A DNA stretch of 64,000 nucleotides from Adiantum capillus-veneris (Eukaryota; Streptophyta; Polypodiopsida; Polypodiales; Pteridaceae). The translations under genes were made by a program, and so were the position numbers. The notes under the pieces are model-generated. The model saw nothing but the letters and a program-made list of their open reading frames with translations, had not been told where the DNA came from and searched no databases. Below, piece after piece: positions 55,499-64,000 of this stretch. The DNA lies in assembly GCA_014529385.2 (NCBI GenBank), contig CM043950.1:76115435-76179434 (forward strand), given 5' to 3'. The first letter of the stretch is position 1. The number at the start of each line of letters is the position of its first letter.

Positions 55499-56876
55499 GT
55501 AGCCAGAGTACCTGCAAGATGAAGGAGCTATGAGCTCTGAAGAAGTGCTGTCTGAAAGTGATGAAGAGAAAGTTGAAATGGCACCTGAAGTAGAAGGGTA
55601 GCAAGAGAGGAAGCCCAAGATAGTTCTCCAACAACGAATGGAACAAACCAAGGCCAGTGCCAAGGCAATAATAGAGAAGTTTCATAAAGAAAAGAAGCTC
55701 AACAAGGAAGACGAGCGGAAGAGAACATACATAAGGAGGAAAGAAAGCAGAGCCTTGCAGACATGATTAGGGAGATCAAGGCTAAAAATGGCATACCCTC
55801 TAAAATACCAGTAGTAAGTCCAGCAAAACTCGAGAAAACAACGAAGAAATCTAAGTTGGCGCTAGAAGAAACTATTGAGACATCGAAAGAGTTGAGGACC
55901 AAGAAGAGGATGGATCCCCAACCTGAAGAGGAGAAAGTAAAGGAAGAGACCAACCAAGGGAAAGGAGAAGGCCAGTGAGGAAGTCCCTCCTGAACCCATA
56001 CATCCCCTAGAAGAGGAACTGATCAGAGTAGAAAGGGAAAGAGTTGCTAAGCGGATGGCTAGCATAGCCATGGAGCAAAGACCAGCAAGCCCAACGCCCA
56101 CCCTTCAACCCCTTACAGAGTTAGAGACTCCGGAGATATTGAAGGCAAAAAAGAAAGATCGAGAAATCCTAGAAGTACTCCATTTGTCAGAACGAGTATT
56201 GCCTAGACCACTTACCAAAAAGCAACAAGCAGCAATCACGTTGAGGGACCTCATGGTGGCAGGGTATTCTCTCGATGAAGCCACAAAGGTGATAGGCTTC
56301 AGCCTAGATGCACTGCAAACTGAGGTACTTTCCACAAGAGCAGAAGACGTAGAAGCTAAAGAAGAAAAAAAAAGTGGTATTCTTCACGTTTGAATAAAAA
56401 GACACGGCAAAAACCTCCAAATAGCAAGAGCTATCTGAGGGCTTGCTAAAAATCCAAGAAAACCCGATGATGATGATTGACCCTATTCTGGAGACAGCTA
56501 AAAAAGAATAGGTAACGGGAGTCACGGTACCTCCCGAAGGCTTGCAAACCAAGCAAGAAAACCTCGGGATGGAGGATACACCCTCCACATCATCAGCGGA
56601 AGCTTTTCTATCCACGTACGGAACCCTGCATTTAAGAAAATCCAAGAGGTCATGAGGAAGTGGTGGATTAGAAAGCAGGAAACAGCGCTTATGACACTAG
56701 TGTTGTGCCGAGCAAACAAAGAAAAGAAGATAGAGACCGTTGAAGAGAAAGACAGTGTCATGACGGACGCACGACCGCTCACATTGGGTCAAAAAGATGA
56801 AGTCAAGGAAGACCTAGAAGAGAAGAAGGAAACGGAGGCCACAACAAGCCAAGCCGTAGGTCGCGAGTCATTTTAA
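55499..56876 (+). pseudogene. Charged coiled-coil gene, broken, function unknown
   Basis: A succession of plus-strand frames encodes a very charged, mostly helical protein. Pieces are 'PEYLQDEGAMSSEEVLSESDEEKVEMAPE' (55500-55600), 'MIREIKAKNGIPSKIPVVSPAKLEKTTKKSKLALEE' (55763-55978), 'LTELETPEILKAKKKDREILEVLHLSERVLPRPLTKKQQAAITLRDLMVAGYSLDEATKVIGFSLDAL' (56055-56393) and 'VEEKDSVMTDARPLTLGQKDEVKEDLEEKKETE' (56652-56876). Several stops and shifts interrupt it. It lies directly upstream of the second CACTA transposase on the same strand. It could be part of that element, a retroelement accessory gene or a host gene. The 'DLMVAGYSLDEA' stretch recalls 'DLLAAGYSHEVC' of the gene at 29.6 kb. Confidence 0.5.
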
Positions 56877-57239
56877 ACGAAAACATGTGAATCTGAGGTT
56901 GCGGGGGGGAGGGGAGGTACAAACCACCCCCTCTACCCTTAGCTATACATTATTTCATTCTTTAGCCTTTTGAGTTTTTTAATGAACATTTTTAATTTCT
57001 TATAGATACTTTATTTTGTAGTACTTTTAATTTTTTATTAATTGTATTTTTTTAAATTCTCTTTTAGTTAAAAAATAGTTTTAACAATCATTGTCATTTA
57101 TTCCCTTTGACTTTAACTATATGTAACTTTTCTAATTGAATTAAGTGCTTTTCTATTTATTTATTTTTTAGGAGACATGGCTAAATAAACAACATTTCAC
57201 GTGTGCAGGACATCAACTAGGATGATCATGGTCCCCCTG
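56877..57239. other. AT-rich spacer
   Basis: T-rich sequence with a G-run (ggggggaggggagg, 56902-56915) at its left; no gene recognised. Confidence 0.4.
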
Positions 57240-57799
57240 GAGGCCCATAGCAACATTGTTGGCTCAAGGAAAAACTACCTTGTCCTTGCGCCAAGTGCAA
57301 AAGGGCAATCCCTCGCTTGAGGCGCATTGCTTTGGAGCACGTGGAGAACAAAGGGCTTTAGCATCCTCGAAAAAGCGCTCGAAGAGATGATAGCGTGACT
57401 CGCCCATCGCTTGAGGAGGTTCCCCATTGGTCTGTGTTCGGTGGTGGTGCACCGGCGCGCAAGGCCGAACGGCAAAGTCAAGAGCGACTGGGCAATTTGG
57501 GTGCATCTCATGGTGATCCACCCGTTGGCTCTATGTTGGCAGCTCCTATGGCATCTTCGTCGCACTTTGAGGAAGAGGATGAGCACATGTTTGACATGTG
57601 TGATGAGTTACTAGCTCATGAGAGAGATGTGTGCGAGAAGGATTGTCAGCCCTGTATGGGCTGCCGAAATGGAGGATAGATTGATGACCAGTACTCAAAC
57701 ACCTCTTTACGACGGTGCACGGTATGTGGTGCTCCGAGCATCGTTGGAAGTCCTCAACTTGCAAGTGTCGATGCACTACTTCTTTAAGTATGGAATGTG

Positions 57800-57864
57800 G
57801 CTTTTATATACTCTCTCTCTCTCTCTTTATGGTGTCATCTTCTATGAACTATACTAATAGGCAT
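57800..57864 (+). other. Likely intron of CACTA-2
   Basis: A CT-rich stretch (ctctctctctctcttt at 57812) and an AG at tactaatag (57859) separate the 'LNLQVSMHYFF' piece from the 'FMGKMFPKDHHM' piece. The exact donor is uncertain. Confidence 0.45.
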
Positions 57865-58207
57865 GTTTGTTATAGTTTCATGGGCAAAATGTTTCCAAAA
57901 GATCACCACATGCCGCCAGACCATCGACGAGGTAGATTGTATGTCACTGTACTTGGAATGGAGTATGAGCGCATCCATGCATACATCAATGATTGCATGC
58001 TATACCGCAATGAGTATGCACATGGTACCTTATGTCTTGTGTGCGGGGAGGCACAATACAAGACAGGAGTGAGCAGGGTACACCGACCCCACAAGGTATT
58101 GAGACATTTTCCATTAATTCCTCGCGTCCAACACATGTTTAAAAGCAGGTGTACTGGGGAGCTTCTCGCGTGGCACATGAACCATCACTCAAATGATGGA
58201 ATGATGC

Positions 58208-58616
58208 GTGTCCCTGCCGATTCACCAGCATGGAGGCACATCGAAACTCAACGGCCAGAGTTTGGGTTGCAGCCCCCAACACTTGAGGCTTGGGTTAGCA
58301 AGTGATGGTGTCAATTCCTTCGGCACTAAGTCTACTTCACGGAGCACTTGGCCTGTGGTGATCGTCAATTATAATATTCCACCATGGGAGACAACCAAGA
58401 AGGGAAATATACTTCTTTCCTTGCTTGTGCTAGGGAATTACAAAGTGTCAATTAATATTGACATTTACCTTGAGCCCCTCATCGAGGAGTTGGAGGAGTT
58501 GTGGAGAGGCATTCCTATTGTCAATGTCTCACTTGCAAAGGAGGGGAGAGAGGCCCAAGTGAGGGAAATCCTTATGTGGACTATACACGACTATCCTAGG
58601 CTTGGAAAGATTTCTG
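58208..58616 (+). pseudogene. CACTA-2 TNP2 central exon
   Basis: This frame carries the best-preserved TNP2 core: 'LRLGLASDGVNSFGT', 'TWPVVIVNYNIPPWET', 'INIDIYLEPLIEELEELWRGIP' and 'REILMWTIHDYPRLGKISG'. These match the consensus TNP2 blocks LGLASDGFNPFG, WPVxLVxYNLPPW, IDVYLxPLIxELxELW and TINDFPAYGxLSG. After 'KISG' the sequence goes to gtaacc and a CT-rich stretch, consistent with a donor site at about 58617. A further piece at 58725-58905 reads 'ACPTCGP' and 'KVIYPNNHHFLPQGHNKHKAP' in two frames. Confidence 0.9.
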
Positions 58617-58979
58617 GTAACCCCCTTATCTCTATCTCTCTTTCCCTCTTTCTCTCTCTCCCTCTAGTTCACTTTAGTTCACTCATATCTCTAACCATAT
58701 GATATGTATGCAAGGTTGTCCACATCAGGGCACAATGCCTGTCCTACTTGCGGGCCTCTTTGGTGACGAAGAGGCCCAATTCCTTGCGCAAGGTAATCTA
58801 TCCAAACAACCATCATTTCTTACCCCAAGGGCATAACAAGCACAAGGCTCCAACAAATGGGAAGACTCCTCTAAAGCTCGCGATGGCAGATTGGGCAACC
58901 ATTTAAGAAGAACACCACAACAACAATCCGGCTTCGTGTCCTCCATCAAAAGGTATGTCAAGGTATTCCATATTTTTAA

Positions 58980-60298
58980 CACTAGGTTGGTAACCTAACA
59001 GGACATAAAAGTGTCCTTTCAGGGTTTTGAAAAAAACCTCCAAAACCATAGTAGATCCACTCATTTTGTAAAATCCTTTCATGAGGTTATAGTTCAAGGC
59101 CTACTAAACATGGAAAAAATAAGAAACTTGTAAAATTTCTCATCTTTTGGTCACACCAAGCCTCCAAAGTTGATGGACCAGTGAATTTTCATCAAAACAG
59201 TCATTTCTTACGCTTTGTTGCATAAAAATAAGATTAGGGATTTTTGTAGGACTTGAGATAAATTCCCTAGTTAACTTCAATGGTTTGGTGATCAGAACAT
59301 ATGATTGCTTCTCACTCACTATTTTTTGTTTTGCCAAAATAAATAGGTACAAAAAAGTTGAATTTTTACCATTCTGCAAACCTATCATCAAAGTTTCTAT
59401 AGCCACGCTCAATACAAATAATATATGCATGTTTTCTTAGTTCCCTATTGTCCTTTATGTTCATAAGGAGCCATGAAGCATGTCAAAAGAATAATACATC
59501 TCTTACCAAGAGGAATCTTGGGGACAAAGATGAAGTGTTAAATACAGCAAACATGAAAAAACTAGGTTGAACATTATGAGTTGTATAATCCCATAGAAAC
59601 TATTCAATATCTAGCCAAATTTGATCCTTATGACTAGATATGGTTACTACCTACAAAATGCATGTAGTTGTCACAAGAAACTAGCAATATTGAAAAAGCT
59701 ATACTTGATATCCTACAATGTTTTGTTTTCTTCCATAATTGAAAAAATCAACCATCGTTGTGTACTATGCAAAATAGGGTATTAGGTGCCCCAAAACTCA
59801 AGGAATGTTAGCTTTATGTTACAATATGCGACATAGAAAATCAAAAAGGAATTTGGATATCATGAAATCCACCAAAAAAATCATAGAAGAGCTAAAATTG
59901 GCTAAAAAACAGGATTTGATAATTTTTGTAATTTGGTCATAACTTACAACTTTAATATTTATTTCTCCCTAGAAGCATCAGGACATGTTGAGGACTACTA
60001 AAGATAGTTCTCTAGCATTATAGACCTCACAAACATGAATTCTAGAGTGATATAGTTGCAAAAAGTCGAAAAAGCCAAAAACAAGACCCGTTTTTTCACA
60101 CAGTTTAGGTTGTGAAATGTTGTGCAAGGACAATGTTAAAGATGGAATTGATATTCCAAAAAAATGTCGAGTTTTTTTCAGCTCATGAGACAACTTTCTA
60201 GATAGATAGCACCTCAAATACATTTTGAAACTCTTGACATAATTCAAGGAAAATGGTCACTTCACAGGACATAAAAGTGTCCCATTACCAACCTAGTG
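58980..60298. mobile_element. 1319-bp terminal-inverted-repeat element inside the CACTA-2 gene
   Basis: The left end reads CACTAGGTTGGTAA and the right end TTACCAACCTAGTG, a perfect 14-bp inverted repeat. Both ends also carry aggacataaaagtgtcc just inside (59001-59017 and 60266-60282). TTAA flanks both sides (58976-58979 and 60299-60302). TNP2 coding resumes directly after it ('KASILKGLKIQHLLDSIHIFNNV', 60303 onward). The CACTA start with TAA as a 3-bp duplication would fit a small CACTA-type element; TTAA as a 4-bp duplication would fit other superfamilies. The interior is AT-rich with no recognised gene. Confidence 0.85.
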
Positions 60299-60302
60299 TT
60301 AA

Positions 60303-60680
60303 GGCTTCCATATTGAAAGGACTTAAAAATACAACACCTCTTGGATTCCATACACATATTCAACAATGTATCACAAACACTATGGGACCACATTATTGGC
60401 AAGAAGGACACGTTTGTTGCGAGGGAGGATTTGAGGCTTTTAAAACGTCTTCCCGTCTCTGCTACTCCACGGCATACCCTAAATGGAAAGATTGTGCTTC
60501 CTAAAGCACCATGGATGCTAGCCAAATAAGAATTAGACAAGGTGAAGTGTACCATTGCCTCTATTCGCACATCAACAAGATACATGAGGTCCCTAAAGGG
60601 AGCTTTCACAAAAGCGAAGAAGGGTGGAAGCATTCGATTGTATGGGTTGATGTCCCATGATTGGCACAAGATGCTTCAGG
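60303..60680 (+). pseudogene. CACTA-2 TNP2 C-terminal block
   Basis: After the insertion, frames give 'LDSIHIFNNVSQTLWDHIIGKKDT' (cf. NLDVMHIxKNVCDxLxGxLL), 'LNGKIVLPKAPWMLAK', 'CTIASIRTSTRYMRSLKGAFTKAKKGGS' and 'GLMSHDWHKMLQ' (60650-60680), the conserved end block of TNP2. One stop lies at 60527-60529. After the CAG codon of 'KMLQ' comes gtaatc, a plausible donor. CACTA-1 carries the same blocks (PNGKWSIPKGPGVL, KSHDWHKFLQ), so the two elements share a subfamily. Confidence 0.88.
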
Positions 60681-60761
60681 TAATCTTCATACTCCCTATT
60701 TGTCTATAGTTTATGTGTATGACTATCACTCACTTTCCCTTTCCCTAATTTACATTGTAGT
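60681..60761 (+). other. Intron in CACTA-2 (GT-AG)
   Basis: It begins gtaatcttcat after CAG and ends ttacattgtag before TTCATTCTGCC, joining 'HKMLQ' to 'FILPVSMC' in one frame. CACTA-1 reads 'HKFLQFILP' with no intron at the same point, which supports this splice. Confidence 0.75.
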
Positions 60762-61530
60762 TCATTCTGCCGGTGAGTATGTGTATATGTCGGGACAAGA
60801 AAGTCAAGGACGCTATTTTCAAACTAGGAGAGCTAGTAAGGTACACCACAAGACTCCATTCAACCACACCTTTTTTATGTACACAATACTTTCAACTAGC
60901 ACTTATTGTATCCTTGTGTGTTTTCTTGTAGATTTGTGAGCTCCAAGGAAATCGAAATAGATGCTATCTCTGCTACTCAAACACTTGCAACAAAAATTGT
61001 GTATGCCATTGAAGATGCATTTCCTCGATCGGTCCTTCTTAGTCAAATTTACCTCTTGGTTCACGTGGTGGAGGAGATAGCTATATGTGGAGTAGTGCAC
61101 GCACGATGGGTGTTCTTCTTAGAGAGGTTTTTAAAGACTCAAAGATTTTGTGCGGCTACGGTCTCAACTAGAGGCATGTATGACCGAAGGGTGGATCGTT
61201 CAAGAGGCATTTGTTTACATATCAGAGTATTTGGCACAAGTTGATCCTTCAATGCCTCGCATGTGGTCAGAGGAGGGAGATGCAAGGATGACTTCACACT
61301 TGCCAATTGGAAAGGGGAAACTACTTAACATGGATATGAATCTATTCCGAGTGGTCGATAACTTTTGCATTTTCAATGCAAAGATTATGACCAAGTGGGT
61401 GGACTTGTGGATAGTGGCAAAGGCAAGGCGTTTGCAAGAGAGGGAAGCATGGAAACAAGCACATGGAAGAAGGAGGGCACCCCCAATGCCTAGACACCTT
61501 GCATGTTTTTCAAATCTCATTAGTGCATAG
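60762..61530 (+). pseudogene. CACTA-2 DUF4218 segment
   Basis: An exon 'FILPVSMCICRDKKVKDAIFKLGELV' (60762-60840) is followed by a likely intron ending cttgtag at 60932. Then come 'FVSSKEIEIDAISATQTLATKI', 'AFPRSVLLSQIYLLVHVVEEIAICGVVHARWVFFLERFLKT' (to about 61140). After a frameshift, 'VRLRSQLEACMTEGWIVQEAFVYISEYLAQVDPSMPRMWSEEG' runs on to 61530. This is the same DUF4218 signature as CACTA-1 at 5843-6499, with many identical positions (FERFLKT, VDPQMPRMW). The frame stops at 61528-61530 in a Lys/Arg/Glu-rich tail. Confidence 0.9.
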
Positions 61531-61709
61531 TGGATTTATGAGAGAATGATCAAGGCAAAAGCGTGCGGAGAAGACATCACCAACAAAGAATGGGAGTATG
61601 CACGAGACTGCGTACCAAAGGTAGAGTACTCATATACCTAAATCATATTGTAACGCTATTTCTTGAAATTAGCTTTAATATCTATTTGATAAATTAATAT
61701 ATTTTTCTA

Positions 61710-62477
61710 TTTTGTAGTGTCTTTCCTTTAACTCTATGTGGTCAAAGGGTCGTCACTTTCGTATGCGCCACACTGACGAGCGTAGAACCACCATGGATTG
61801 TGCCATCATGGGCAACTTTGACACAAACGGTGATGAAGCCAGGTACTGCGGAACTATTGAAAGGATACTAAAGGTTAATTTTAGAACCTTTCATACCTTC
61901 ATCTTCGAGTGCAAGTGGTTTACAAATGTGTCTAGATGACATGAGAATGGCCTCTACATGGTGAACTCTAGTGTGCATCACACAGGGAGGTATGACAATT
62001 TAGTTTTACCGCGCAATTGTGAGCAAGTGAGTGACATATACCTGTTTTATTCTTATTTGCTTGTAGCGTTAGTTATACCAATGTTACTCACTTTGAGCTT
62101 CTATTTTATAGGTCATCTATATCCCAGCAATCCACCAACCAAAACTTTGGTTTGTAATTCCCGTAACACCTCGGGGGAGAACCATTTTTTCCACTAATGA
62201 AGTGGAAACTATCTTCGACCCTCTTCCACCTCCGACTTTGGATGAGGTGGAAACAGAGGAGAGGGAGGTCGATGAATCAAGTCCGGCGGCAGCAAGTCTT
62301 AGTGAAGATGATTGTCATGATGATGAAGATGATGAGATGGAGGATGACGAACTCGAAGATGATGAAGGCATTGCATCCACAAACAACATTTCCATTTCTC
62401 TCTTTATTGATTTAAGAGCCATGGGCTTAGAATTGGATGATGCTTCATGTAAAGATCTTTTGGAAGATGATTCATAA
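61710..62477 (+). pseudogene. CACTA-2 DUF4216 segment and acidic tail
   Basis: Frame from about 61718: 'CLSFNSMWSKGRHFRMRHTDERRTTMDCAIMG', 'DEARYCGTIERILKVNF', 'FHTFIFECKWFTNVSR' then TGA (61937-61939), in-frame 'HHTGRYDNLVLPRNCEQ'. A GT-AG intron (62028-62111) follows CAA, and then 'VIYIPAIHQPKLWFVIPVTPRGRTIF' completes the DUF4216 core. The last exon ends in a strongly acidic stretch (SEDDCHDDEDDEMEDDELEDDEG, 62300-62375) and stops at 62475-62477. CACTA-1 has no intron at this place (HCEQVVFIHDP). Confidence 0.85.
62028..62111 (+). other. Intron in CACTA-2 (GT-AG)
   Basis: It starts gtgagtgacat after CAA and ends ttctattttatag before GTCATCTAT. It has strong donor and acceptor sequences and joins 'NCEQ' to 'VIYIP' in frame. 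Confidence 0.8.
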
Positions 62478-62632
62478 ACATTTTGCAGTTATGAAGTTTT
62501 TTGGTCATGTAATCCATTCATCTCTCTCTCCCTCCTTTTCCTCTCTTTAAATTTGAGAATATGCTAAATTGTGTTAATCAATTGACAATTATTATTTTAG
62601 TTGTAACCAAGTGTAATCTTATATCCCTCGCC

Positions 62633-62689
<57 letters not shown>

Positions 62690-63300
62690 TTTTTAAATTT
62701 GAAAACTATATACAATATTATTTTATTTTTATTGAGAGGAGAGAAACACCAAAATTTGAAGGGAGGGGAGGGGGGTCAAGCCAGAATTTGAAAGTTTAAG
62801 CGCTAAATTTGGCTATCGGATATAACAACTGTAATAGGCGCGATAATAACCGCGATAATAACAACGAAAGAAATTGCGATAATGTTTTAAACACACAAAA
62901 AAAACCCCGACCTCCTCTCTCTTGTTTCTTTAATTGAATTTGTATTTTCTCTCTACAAAATGCGATAAAATAGCACGATAAACACTTAAAGATGTCCATA
63001 GTGGTAGTGATGCAATGACAAGAGTGGAAGGAAGAGCCCTAAGTGCTCTACAACACGCAGCAGAAGACATCACAATCATTATTTTTTAAGGCTCTATGTT
63101 ATGTATGACACATGCAAAGCGTGTTACTATCAAACCCGTAGATATGAAACTAAGCCTTAGAATTAGGCAAGAGGATTGTCTTCGCAGGAAGCAAAAAGAT
63201 TGAACACCCCTTTGTAATGACTTCTACAAGCATTAATGAATTGAGTCTTCTAGTCTATAACTCTTCTTGAGTCTTTTATTTCAAGTAGTGTAAATTTATG
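62478..63300. other. Region downstream of CACTA-2
   Basis: Holds a long CT run (62641-62686) and repeated gcgataata / cgcgataata words at 62838-62880 and 62962-62983. These words could be subterminal repeats of CACTA-2, but no matching terminus with a 3-bp duplication was found. No gene recognised. Confidence 0.45.
62636..62686. repeat. (CT)n microsatellite
   Basis: About 50 bp of uninterrupted CT dinucleotides downstream of the CACTA-2 stop codon. Confidence 0.95.
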
Positions 63301-63460
63301 TTTTTTTTTTCAAACTAACTTGACTAAGTACGCATTGAGAGGGAAGGGAAAGCGGTACAACATGTGATTTCATTTCAATTTGTGTACCATTCGTGATTTT
63401 TTTACGCAAGCTATCTTGACTAACTACAAATGGAGAGGGAAGGGAAAGGGATACAAGGGG
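63300..63460. repeat. Direct duplication of about 95 bp
   Basis: The phrase cttgactaa.tac...gagagggaagggaaag.g.tacaa occurs at about 63320-63360 and again at 63411-63455, each preceded by a T-run. Confidence 0.75.
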
Positions 63461-63544
63461 TGCTTTGGGAATTTCAAGGGAAACTTATGTGTCATACACG
63501 AGTTGGTCGATTGAGTACGACTAAATGTGACCCCAACACACAGG

Positions 63545-64000
63545 GGGTTATGGGCAAGGGGTTCTCCATGTACGTTGGTGGACCCCTAGGAATATAGGAT
63601 CGCAAGGTAGACACATATCACTGAGTGCAAGTGATGTCAGGACACATGGACATTGACACAACGTTTGCAAGTAGCGACGAGATTGTTTTTGGAATCTAGG
63701 GCAATTTTTTGGCATCGTGGGGGCTCCAAGGGCCGAGGTGGCTACGTTGGGAGCGACCGGGGGGCGGGAGGGTTTTTTGTCGAATAGCCCCAGGTTGCAC
63801 TGTCGCGCACCTGGGGCTTTTTGGCCCTTCGTCACACTTGGCACAGCCTTCGCAGCCCCCATGATGCCAAAAAATTACCCCAAATTTTAGCAAAAAACTG
63901 CTTAGATCTTGTCGCCACCCATGAACGTTGTGCTGACGTTCCCGATCTCTAGATCCTGTGCGTCCCACCCACATGTCCCCCTCCATACCCTAAACCCTAA
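63545..64000. repeat. Large imperfect palindrome reaching the window edge
   Basis: Left and right halves are reverse complements around a centre near 63795. Matching landmarks are aattttttggcatcgtgggggct (63703-63724) with agcccccatgatgccaaaaaatt (63854-63876); gcgacgagat (63674-63683) with atcttgtcgc (63906-63915); cacaacgtt (63658) with aacgttgtg (63924); and ccatgta (63567) with acatgtcc (63971). A perfect 10-bp hairpin, agccccaggt / acctggggct, sits at the centre (63786-63818). Identity of the arms is roughly two-thirds to three-quarters by eye. Minus-strand frames of about 100 codons cross it but show no family features. Confidence 0.75.

Larger units (their letters stand above)
57240..62477 (+). 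pseudogene. CACTA-2: TNP2 transposase gene with introns, broken by an insertion
   Basis: A near-complete plant CACTA transposase is spread over many exons or frames. It starts with a transposase-associated motif 'LPCPCAKCKRAIPRL' (about 57272). Then come 'TPLYDGARYVVLRASLEVLNLQV' (57690-57770), 'KMFPKDHHMP' and 'YERIHAYINDCMLYRNEYAHGTLCLVCG' (57890-58050). Further on are 'RHFPLIPRVQHMFKS' and 'DGMMRVPADSPAWRHIE' (58100-58250), then 'LRLGLASDGVNSFGT' and 'STWPVVIVNYNIPPWE' (58285-58395). Downstream are the C-terminal TNP2 block, DUF4218 and DUF4216. The transposase cuts and joins CACTA ends. Frame breaks and a 1319-bp insertion at 58980-60298 show it is dead. Confidence 0.9.

Noticed and set aside
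59140-60247. Minus-strand frames inside the 58980-60298 element as a transposase
   Set aside because: They are under 100 codons each, AT-biased, and lack any transposase motif.
54986-63015. CACTATAGG at 54986 and ...CCATAGTGGTAGTG at about 63000 as the two ends of CACTA-2
   Set aside because: The ends match for only a few bases and the flanking triplets differ, so no target duplication supports them.
63548-63986. Minus-strand frames of about 100 codons across the palindrome
   Set aside because: Their length is explained by GC-rich sequence, and they read through both arms of the inverted repeat with no family features.
63985-64000. CCCTAAACCCTAA at the right edge as a telomere end
   Set aside because: Only about two units are visible, the window simply ends there, and the bases fall in the right arm of the palindrome. 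A real telomere would need many more units.
1-64000. tRNA, rRNA and CRISPR arrays
   Set aside because: I saw no cloverleaf-compatible sequence, rRNA core motif or evenly spaced repeat-spacer array; all tandem arrays are contiguous satellites.

Overview
This is a repeat-dominated stretch of a plant nuclear genome. Evidence: plant-type Ty1/copia and Ty3/gypsy retrotransposons, two CACTA (En/Spm) transposases of the plant TNP2 type with DUF4218 and DUF4216 segments, a plant hAT transposase with a BED finger and DUF659, GT-AG introns, and initiator-Met-tRNA primer sites in copia elements. The dense nesting and decay suit a large-genome land plant; the sequence does not let me name a species or clade. 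No rRNA, tRNA or CRISPR array was seen, and no intact host gene is certain. Nearly every coding region carries stops or frameshifts.

Layout, left half. 1-2690: 3' part of a copia element (integrase tail, RT, RNase H, polypurine tract, 3' LTR). 3258-9025: a CACTA transposon with matching ATA target duplications. It keeps only the 3' half of its transposase on the minus strand and carries seven tandem 172-bp units, each a large palindrome, flanked by AACCT pentamer blocks. 9664-23415: an old copia element, opened at 13444-23039 by a short-LTR (142 bp) element with AGGTT duplications. That element is itself opened at 15229-22299 by a Ty3/gypsy element with ACGT duplications, giving a three-level nest whose order of insertion can be read. 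26034-31391: an LTR element (GTGAG duplications) with a minus-strand gag-protease, no polymerase, and a divergent plus-strand coiled-coil gene.

Layout, right half. 31540-32400: gypsy RT relic. 33737-34182: a polypurine tract and LTR. 34183-39330: 5 kb without recognisable genes, ending in a gypsy-type 3' terminus. 39462-41682: minus-strand hAT transposase pseudogene with a 151-bp tandem array upstream. 44650-47330: second relic of the 15-22 kb gypsy family, split by a 1055-bp terminal-inverted-repeat element (45631-46685). 48908-54097: nearly complete copia element (TGCCT duplications) inserted into an unidentified reading frame that continues in frame on the far side. 55499-56876: broken coiled-coil gene. 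57240-62477: second CACTA transposase, plus strand, multi-exon, with a 1319-bp TIR element (58980-60298) inside it. 63545-64000: a large imperfect palindrome running into the window edge.

The genes do not form one pathway; each belongs to its own mobile element. The least ordinary parts are the palindromic array inside the first CACTA element, the gag-protease element with an opposed coiled-coil gene, the two non-autonomous TIR elements, and the palindrome at the right edge. Superfamily calls rest on motifs read by eye; all similarity statements are from inspection, not a database search.
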